Source: Moraxellaceae bacterium (lineage in GTDB: Bacteria; Pseudomonadota; Gammaproteobacteria; Burkholderiales; Rhodocyclaceae). Taken from it: DNA of 35,473 nt. The position numbers and the translations under genes were made by a program. Position 1 is the first letter of the stretch. Each line of letters opens with the position of its first letter. The DNA lies in the NCBI GenBank assembly GCA_031119205.1, contig JAVHYF010000036.1:1-35473 (forward strand), in the 5' to 3' direction. Shown one piece after another: positions 30,606 to 35,473 of this stretch. The notes under the pieces were generated by a model. It was not told the DNA's origin and ran no database searches. It worked only from the letters and a program-made list of their open reading frames with translations.

Positions 30606-31745
30606 CTACCCCGGCATCGGCACCAACCGCAGGAAAGTGATCTCCGACGGCGCGCCGAAACGCTTGGGCGGCCCCCAGTACCCGGTGCCGCGGCTGACGT
30701 ACACCCACAAGCGCTGCAGCCGGTGCAGCCCGGCCGTAAAAGGTTGCTGGAGGGGGACGAAGTGGTTCCAGGGCCAGAACTGCCCGCCATGGGTATGGCC
30801 GGACAACTGCAGGTCGAAACCTGCCTGCGCTGCCGCCGGCGCGGTGCGGGGCTGATGCGCCAGGAGCACGCGCGGGGCGCCGGCAGGCGCGCCCCGCACT
30901 GCGGCCAGCGGATCGCTGCGCTGGGCGGGGTCGAAGTGGTGGGCGCCATAGTCGGTCACGCCAGCCACCACCAGTTGCGCGCCATCGTGGGACAGCACTA
31001 CGTGCTCGTTCATCAGCACCCGCAGGCCAAGGCGGCGCAGTTCGGCCACCCAGCTGTCGGCGCCCGCGTAGTACTCATGATTGCCGGTCACGAAGTAACT
31101 GCCGTGGCGCGCCTGCAGGCGCGCCAGATGTGCGGTGTGCGCAGACAACTCGGCCACGCTGCCATCCACCAGGTCGCCAGTCACCGCCACCAGATCCGGC
31201 TGCAGACGATTGACGCGATCGACGATGCGCGCAAGGTAGCTGCCCTTGATCGTCGGCCCGACGTGGATATCGCTGATCTGCGCAATCCGGAAGCCATGCA
31301 GGGCGTGCGGCAGGCCCGCGAGGGGCACTTCCACCTCGACCACCCGCGCCAGGCGTCGTGCATTGATGAAACCCGCCACGCTGACAAGCAGCGCGCTGGC
31401 CACCACGGCAACCGCGCTCCACGTGGTGAGCACGGCACTGGACACGCCGGCCAGGTGCGCACCCAGCAGGACCAGATCGCGCAATGCAGTCGCTACCAGC
31501 AGCGACGAGAACAATCCCATGCTCAGCATGCCCGCCCAGGTCAGGCGGTCTGCCACCGGGGCCCGCCAGAGGAAGCGCGCAAGCAAGCCGGCCGGCACCA
31601 GCAGCCAGGACGCCGCCAGCCATGCACCGCCCAGCCACTGCCCCCAGGCAGGTACCGGCAGGGCCGGCAGGATGCGCAGGCCGATCCAAGCATGCAGGAG
31701 ACCGAACAGCACGGCCACGGTGAACAGGAAACGACGGGAAGGCAT
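30606..31745 (-). CDS. Membrane-anchored metallophosphoesterase
   Basis: A 379-residue protein with four or five N-terminal transmembrane helices (residues 1-130) and a C-terminal calcineurin-like phosphoesterase domain. The metal motifs appear in order: ISDIHVG, VTGDLVDG, VTGNHEYY, and GHTHGGQ. The catalytic domain probably faces the periplasm, where related YkuE-like enzymes act on lipid A-type or other phosphodiesters; the substrate is not known. The stop is at 30606, 78 bp before the M48-like gene starts, so cotranscription is possible. Confidence 0.92.
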   Translation of the reverse strand: MPSRRFLFTVAVLFGLLHAWIGLRILPALPVPAWGQWLGGAWLAASWLLVPAGLLARFLWRAPVADRLTWAGMLSMGLFSSLLVATALRDLVLLGAHLAGVSSAVLTTWSAVAVVASALLVSVAGFINARRLARVVEVEVPLAGLPHALHGFRIAQISDIHVGPTIKGSYLARIVDRVNRLQPDLVAVTGDLVDGSVAELSAHTAHLARLQARHGSYFVTGNHEYYAGADSWVAELRRLGLRVLMNEHVVLSHDGAQLVVAGVTDYGAHHFDPAQRSDPLAAVRGAPAGAPRVLLAHQPRTAPAAAQAGFDLQLSGHTHGGQFWPWNHFVPLQQPFTAGLHRLQRLWVYVSRGTGYWGPPKRFGAPSEITFLRLVPMPG

Positions 31746-31894
31746 CAGCGGAAACCACGGGAGGCCGGCACGTCGCCGACGTCATGAAGATAGGGCTGCC
31801 AGCAAGTTGCTTCAATGCGGGCGGCGGTAAAGTAGCGTGAAGTAATGTTGCTGACCGGGTGCCTTTGGCCATGGCACTCCGTAGAATCCAGGCC

Positions 31895-32443
31895 ATGTCC
31901 CGCCCCCGCCGCATCCAGTACCTCGCCGGCTATCCACCCACGCTTGTCGCCGAAATACAGCGTCTGATCGACGAGGAGCGCCTTGGCCCCGCCCTGCGCA
32001 AGCGTTACCCCGCTTTGCACACAGTGCGTAGCGATCGCGCCCTGTACGACTATGTCGGGGACCTGAAAACCAACCACCTGCGCAGCGCACCGCCACTGTC
32101 ACACGTCAGCTATGACAACGGCCTGCACGTCATCCGCAATGCGCTGGGGCTGCACACCACCATCGCGCGCGTGCAGGGCAACAAGCTGAAAGCCAAACGC
32201 GAGATCCGCATCGCCACGCTGTTCCGCGATGCGCCAGAGGCCTTCCTGCGGATGATCGTCGTGCATGAACTGGCCCACCTGCGCGTCAGCGATCACGACC
32301 GCGCCTTCTACCAGCTGTGCTGCCACATGGAGCCGGACTACCACCAGCTGGAGTTCGACCTGCGCGCCTGGCTGACCCTGCGCGAGGCCGGTGGCTCGTC
32401 ACCCTGGGCGGATGACGCGGCGGCGCTCAATCCAGATATCTGA
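31895..32443 (+). CDS. YgjP-like metallopeptidase (DUF45-type)
   Basis: A 182-residue protein of the YgjP-like metallopeptidase family. The zinc motif HELAH lies at about residues 127-131 (VVHELAHLRVSDHD), with a later DHDRAFYQLCCHMEP that places the third ligand near HMEPDY. The rest of the fold is compact. The ATG at 31895 (MSRPRR) matches the usual N-terminus; ATGs at 31859 and 31871 lie in the same frame. No Shine-Dalgarno is clear. It is convergent with the lipoprotein gene and overlaps it by 17 bp. Confidence 0.85.
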   Translation: MSRPRRIQYLAGYPPTLVAEIQRLIDEERLGPALRKRYPALHTVRSDRALYDYVGDLKTNHLRSAPPLSHVSYDNGLHVIRNALGLHTTIARVQGNKLKAKREIRIATLFRDAPEAFLRMIVVHELAHLRVSDHDRAFYQLCCHMEPDYHQLEFDLRAWLTLREAGGSSPWADDAAALNPDI

Positions 32444-32873
32444 GCACCGTGTACTTGATGCTGACCGGCTCCGACACCGGGAAGCCGAAACCAAAGCCCA
32501 CGCCCATACCGCCCGTACCACCGCCAATGACGACACCACTCGATGGCCGGCTGTAGCGGCCAGCCACCACCGTCTCGATGAGCCCGTCGGCGCGTACCTC
32601 CTTCGCTTTCTTCAGCACGGCCGGCGCAATGCTTTTGCGACGATCGTCGACACCGACAGAAGTGTTGTCCTCTATGTAACCGAGGATCGAGTACTTGCGC
32701 GGCGGATCACCGTTGAACCAGACATCGATGCCCTCCACCACGAAGCGACTGCCGCCCTTGCCGGTCTGAACATTGTCTTGCGGCTCATGAGCATAGAACG
32801 AAGCCGTCCCACAACCCGCCAGGGCTGCGGCAACGACCAATGCGGGTATCAATGAGGCGGGAATGCGAGGCAT
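32427..32873 (-). CDS. Lipoprotein of unknown function
   Basis: A 148-residue protein with a lipoprotein signal (MPRIPASLIPALVVAAALAGC, Cys21). The mature part has FVVEGIDVWFNGDPPRKYSILGYI, then RKSIAPAVLKKAKEVRADGLIETVVAGR, and a glycine-rich stretch (VVIGGGTGGMGVGFGFGFPV). It is probably an outer-membrane lipoprotein; the family is not recognised. GGAG lies 5 nt upstream of ATG 32873, better than the open frame to 32933. It overlaps the end of the YgjP-like gene. Confidence 0.78.
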   Translation of the reverse strand: MPRIPASLIPALVVAAALAGCGTASFYAHEPQDNVQTGKGGSRFVVEGIDVWFNGDPPRKYSILGYIEDNTSVGVDDRRKSIAPAVLKKAKEVRADGLIETVVAGRYSRPSSGVVIGGGTGGMGVGFGFGFPVSEPVSIKYTVLRYLD

Positions 32874-33009
32874 GACTTCTCCAGCTCCGAACGACATGAC
32901 TTCATTGTGTGCCGTCCAGAGCGACACGAACAACTCATGGCGCCGACAGGGCGCGTAGGAATCGACTGACGCGCAAGGGAAGCAATCGACTCAGCAGCAT
33001 GCCAGCGGA

Positions 33010-33807
33010 TCAATCCTGCATCGCAAGACTGGGCAGCGCTGAGTCGTAAAAATTGAACCGCAGGACGGGCGGACGCGCGCCACGGCCGGCCTGCAACACG
33101 ACAACCCGCACGTCATTGAGATTCAGCAGCACGCGGTAATCCGGAGAAAGGCTGCGTTCGTAATGCGGCAGCACCCGCTTCAGGTACTCGATCTGCTGCG
33201 GCTCCCGGATGATGATTCCCATCGTTTCGAGCAAGGTGAGCTTCGGGAAATGCTCACCGCCGGCGCGACCGTAGGTCACGATGTTCATGAACCGCGCGTA
33301 GTCCGGGTAATAAGGGTCGCTCTCGTCGAAGGCCTTCCCGTTGGAGAAGATGGCATCCATGAAAAGCGTGATGCTGTGGTCACGCTGTGGCTGCCTGGCC
33401 CAGCTATCGAGAACGCCGTGCAGGGTGTGGGAGAGGCACTCCTCAAGATGCCCCCCTACCGAAAACACGTGCGCCGGCGTCACCTCGAAGCCGATCTCTC
33501 CGCCCTGCGAATACACCCAGTGATCCGGCGCGCAGTCGTCCATGAAGTAATTCTCCGCAGGCCGCTCATCCTGCAGGTAGATACGCGCCATGCCCCGTTT
33601 GCGGGCGAACCGGATGGCCTCGTCCAGACCGATCTTCGTCGCTGCCCGCCCATCGTCGTTCGATGAGGAATGAGTGACGATCAGCATCTCGTTGCCGGAC
33701 ACCCTGACCCTGCCCGGCTCCACCACATCATGACGAGGACACATGCCCCAGGCTGGCAGGGCAACGAGCGAAACCAGTACGGCCAACCACCGACGCTTCA
33801 GATTCAT
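33010..33807 (-). CDS. Secreted protein of unknown function
   Basis: A 265-residue protein with a signal peptide (MNLKRRWLAVLVSLVALPAWG). It has no family I recognise. The mature part begins MCPRHDVVEPGRVRVSGNEMLIVTHSSSN, and has two aromatic/acidic stretches (AENYFMDDCAPDHWVYSQGG, FDESDPYYPDYARFM) and a C-terminal FNFYDSALPSL. The two visible cysteines outside the signal (CPRH, DDCAPD) and one more in the middle could form disulfides. AGGTGA lies 3-4 nt before the ATG. It is a single gene between the lipoprotein and pgk. Confidence 0.6.
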   Translation of the reverse strand: MNLKRRWLAVLVSLVALPAWGMCPRHDVVEPGRVRVSGNEMLIVTHSSSNDDGRAATKIGLDEAIRFARKRGMARIYLQDERPAENYFMDDCAPDHWVYSQGGEIGFEVTPAHVFSVGGHLEECLSHTLHGVLDSWARQPQRDHSITLFMDAIFSNGKAFDESDPYYPDYARFMNIVTYGRAGGEHFPKLTLLETMGIIIREPQQIEYLKRVLPHYERSLSPDYRVLLNLNDVRVVVLQAGRGARPPVLRFNFYDSALPSLAMQD

Positions 33808-33960
33808 GGATCACCTGTCATGAATGGTGCCTGCAATCAGGCGCCAGCTCCCGACCCCATGTCGTTCGAGCGCTGACTTAACGCTGAACCCCAAACCCGG
33901 TTGACACCCTTCAATCCCTGACCCAGGACAGGTAAACCTCCGCGGATCCGGCCCCGGCGT

Positions 33961-33989
33961 TGCAGCGCGGCCGGCAGACGCCTAACATC
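33961..33989 (+). promoter_or_regulatory. Putative sigma70 promoter of pgk
   Basis: TTGCAG (33961-33966), 17 bp, TAACAT (33984-33989). Start of transcription would be near 33996, leaving a 48-nt leader. A perfect TTGACA also lies at 33901-33906 but has no -10 box at a suitable distance. Confidence 0.5.
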
Positions 33990-34043
33990 TGGCCCCGATG
34001 GGCTTCGGCCCGCCGCTTCTCATCCCCTGGATACTCAGAAAAA

Positions 34044-35276
34044 ATGAGCAAACTCTTCATCGAAGACCTGCCGCTCGCAGGCAAGCGCGCCCTCATCCGC
34101 GTGGACTTCAACGTGCCGGTCAAGAACGGCGTGGTCGAGAGCGACAAGCGCATCCGCGCCGCCCTGCCCACCATCCAGTACGCGCTGGACAAGGGTGCAT
34201 CCGTAGTGCTCATGTCCCACCTCGGACGTCCCAATGGCCAGAAGGTCGCCAAGTACAGTCTGGCGCCGGTCGCCAAGCGCCTGCAGGAGCTGCTCGGCCG
34301 CCCGGTGCAGTTCATCGACGACTGCGTCGGTACCGCCGTGGAAGCCGCCGTCGGCAAGCTGAAGGCGGGTGAGGTCGCGCTGCTGGAGAACGTGCGCTTC
34401 TACATCGAGGAAGAAGGCAAGGTGAAGGATGACGCTGGCAACAGCGTCAAGGCCGATCCGGCCAAGGTCGCAGAATTCCGTGCCGGCCTGTCGCGCCTGG
34501 GTGACGTGTTCATCAACGACGCCTTCGGTACCGCGCACCGCGCACACTCCTCCATGGTCGGTGTCGACCTGCCGCGCGCGTCCGGCTACCTGCTGAAGAA
34601 GGAACTGGATTTCCTGGGCGAAGCGGTGAACAGCCCGGTGCGTCCGCTGGTGGCGATCATCGGCGGCTCCAAGATCAGCGGCAAGATCGACGTCATCGAG
34701 GCCCTGCTGCCGAAGGTCGACAAGCTGCTCATCGGCGGCGGCATGGCCTTCACCTTCTTCGCGGCCAAGGGCCTGGAAGTCGGCAAGTCGCTGTGCGAAC
34801 GCGACAAGATCGAACTGGCCAAGGCCCTGATCGCCAAGGCCGGCGACAAGCTGGAACTGCCGATCGACACCATGGTGACGAAGAAGCTGGACTTCGACGC
34901 CCGCACTCTGGATGGTCTGGTCGAAGTCGACTCCACCGCCATCCCGGCTGACCAGGAAGGCGTAGACATCGGCAGCAAGACTGCCGCCCGCTATGCCGAC
35001 ATCGTGCGCGGTGCCAAGACGGTACTGTGGAACGGCCCGATGGGTGTGTTCGAGATCGACGCTTCCGCCAAGGGCACCTACGCCGTAGCCCATGCACTGG
35101 TCGACGCCACCGCCAAGGGTGCGGTCACCATCGTCGGTGGCGGTGACTCGGTGGCTGCAGTCGAGAAGGCCGGCCTAGAAGACAAGGTGTCGCACGTCTC
35201 CACCGGCGGTGGTGCTTCGCTGGAGTTCCTGGAAGGCAAGGCCCTGCCCGGCGTGGAAGCGCTGAGCGACAAGTAA
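34044..35276 (+). CDS. pgk: Phosphoglycerate kinase
   Basis: A 410-residue enzyme of glycolysis and the Calvin cycle that transfers phosphate between 1,3-bisphosphoglycerate and ADP. The substrate-binding signature [11 protein letters not shown] (near residue 20) and the nucleotide-binding GGGDSVAAV / [14 protein letters not shown] (near residues 360-400) are intact. The region around residues 115-190 ([19 protein letters not shown], then [16 protein letters not shown]) resembles the eukaryotic-type enzyme rather than the usual betaproteobacterial one, and the length (410) exceeds the common bacterial 387-397. No gap, pyk or cbb gene is next to it. The Shine-Dalgarno is weak. A strong terminator follows. 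Confidence 0.96.
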   Translation: MSKLFIEDLPLAGKRALIRVDFNVPVKNGVVESDKRIRAALPTIQYALDKGASVVLMSHLGRPNGQKVAKYSLAPVAKRLQELLGRPVQFIDDCVGTAVEAAVGKLKAGEVALLENVRFYIEEEGKVKDDAGNSVKADPAKVAEFRAGLSRLGDVFINDAFGTAHRAHSSMVGVDLPRASGYLLKKELDFLGEAVNSPVRPLVAIIGGSKISGKIDVIEALLPKVDKLLIGGGMAFTFFAAKGLEVGKSLCERDKIELAKALIAKAGDKLELPIDTMVTKKLDFDARTLDGLVEVDSTAIPADQEGVDIGSKTAARYADIVRGAKTVLWNGPMGVFEIDASAKGTYAVAHALVDATAKGAVTIVGGGDSVAAVEKAGLEDKVSHVSTGGGASLEFLEGKALPGVEALSDK

Positions 35277-35297
35277 GCCGCGGCACGACATCAGCAA

Positions 35298-35331
35298 ACA
35301 AAGCCCCGCTTCGGCGGGGCTTTGTTTTTTG
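35298..35331 (+). terminator. Rho-independent terminator of pgk
   Basis: A 12-bp perfect stem ACAAAGCCCCGC/GCGGGGCTTTGT (35298-35309 with 35314-35325) with a TTCG loop and a run of T (35325-35330). It also lies between pgk and the leftward partial gene beyond it, so it may serve both. Confidence 0.92.
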
Positions 35332-35370
35332 CCTGTGCGGTAGCACGGGTACCCGCGAAGGCGGGCCTGC

Positions 35371-35473
35371 TCAGGCAAACGCCGACACGAGCGCACGCGT
35401 CACTTCTGCAGCGTCCTGTACTGCCTGGTAGGCCGCGACGGCTGAATTACTTTCGCGCAGGCCAGGAGAAGGT
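35371..35473 (-). CDS. C-terminal fragment of an unidentified gene, cut by the window edge
   Basis: The last 103 bases hold, on the minus strand, an open stretch of 33 codons ending at a TGA (35371-35373), reading ...NSAVAAYQAVQDAAEVTRAL.. with composition like a helical protein end. Its start lies outside the window. The convergent layout with pgk and the intervening terminator support a real gene end, but a short open stretch in GC-rich DNA could also arise by chance. Confidence 0.45.
   Translation of the reverse strand, partial: PSPGLRESNSAVAAYQAVQDAAEVTRALVSAFA

Noticed and set aside
33901-33938. Perfect TTGACA as a -35 box for pgk
   Set aside because: No acceptable -10 box lies 15-19 bp downstream; the TTGCAG-N17-TAACAT pair closer to the gene fits better.
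35350-35370. Short GC hairpin (CCCGC-GAAG-GCGGG) that resembles a REP-type element
   Set aside because: Only one copy is seen in the window and the stem is 5 bp, so no repeat family can be claimed.

Overview
The window looks like chromosomal DNA of a high-GC betaproteobacterium, possibly of the Rhodocyclales/Zoogloeaceae type. The evidence is an rRNA-operon leader of betaproteobacterial type at the left edge, a CspA of familiar proteobacterial type, a second-copy style IF-1, YlqF, SlyX and DUF2789/DUF3301/DUF1653 proteins. The taxon is inferred; no 16S or other decisive marker lies inside the window. I see no transposase, integrase, CRISPR array or tRNA.

Layout. Positions 1-180 hold the promoter and boxA leader of an rRNA operon read leftwards out of the window. 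Next come a large acetoacetate-decarboxylase-like/FAD oxidoreductase fusion (-), a divergent secreted amidohydrolase, an OmpA-like membrane protein, an AraC-GyrI regulator, a TTC38-like TPR protein and a COG4315-type secreted protein. An ECF sigma/anti-sigma pair follows, then a His/Asp/Arg-rich secreted protein. Positions 10355-13380 form a tightly coupled minus-strand operon: EamA transporter, RluA-type pseudouridine synthase, EamA transporter, DUF3301 protein. At 13567-14709 there is a complete Xre/MbcA-ParS antitoxin plus RES toxin pair with a palindromic operator, then an unrecognised 320-residue protein.

Positions 15886-21428 hold the YlqF GTPase, YnfA, a secreted unknown, a response-regulator diguanylate cyclase, DUF2789, SlyX, an AEC transporter and a PilZ protein; the cyclase and the PilZ protein are a possible c-di-GMP maker/reader pair. 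Positions 21555-25231 hold a pectate-lyase lipoprotein, two small unknown proteins and a protein made of three GAF-like repeats. A cold-shock protein and a TTG-started IF-1 follow, then a DUF1653 protein and a solitary ParA-type ATPase, then an alpha/beta hydrolase.

The most unusual region is 28077-30527. An N-acyl amino acid synthase (FeeM)-like acyltransferase has a sigma54-like promoter and two exact copies of the palindrome TGTCGC-N6-GCGACA upstream. Beside it is a membrane M48-family protein that has lost its HExxH zinc site. The window closes with a metallophosphoesterase, a YgjP-like metallopeptidase, a lipoprotein, a secreted unknown and a phosphoglycerate kinase whose sequence resembles the eukaryotic-type enzyme.

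The genes are mostly independent units rather than one pathway. The functional modules supported by layout are the rRNA leader, the ECF pair, the transporter-RluA operon, the toxin-antitoxin pair and the acyltransferase promoter array. All functions come from reading motifs by eye; no database search was run.
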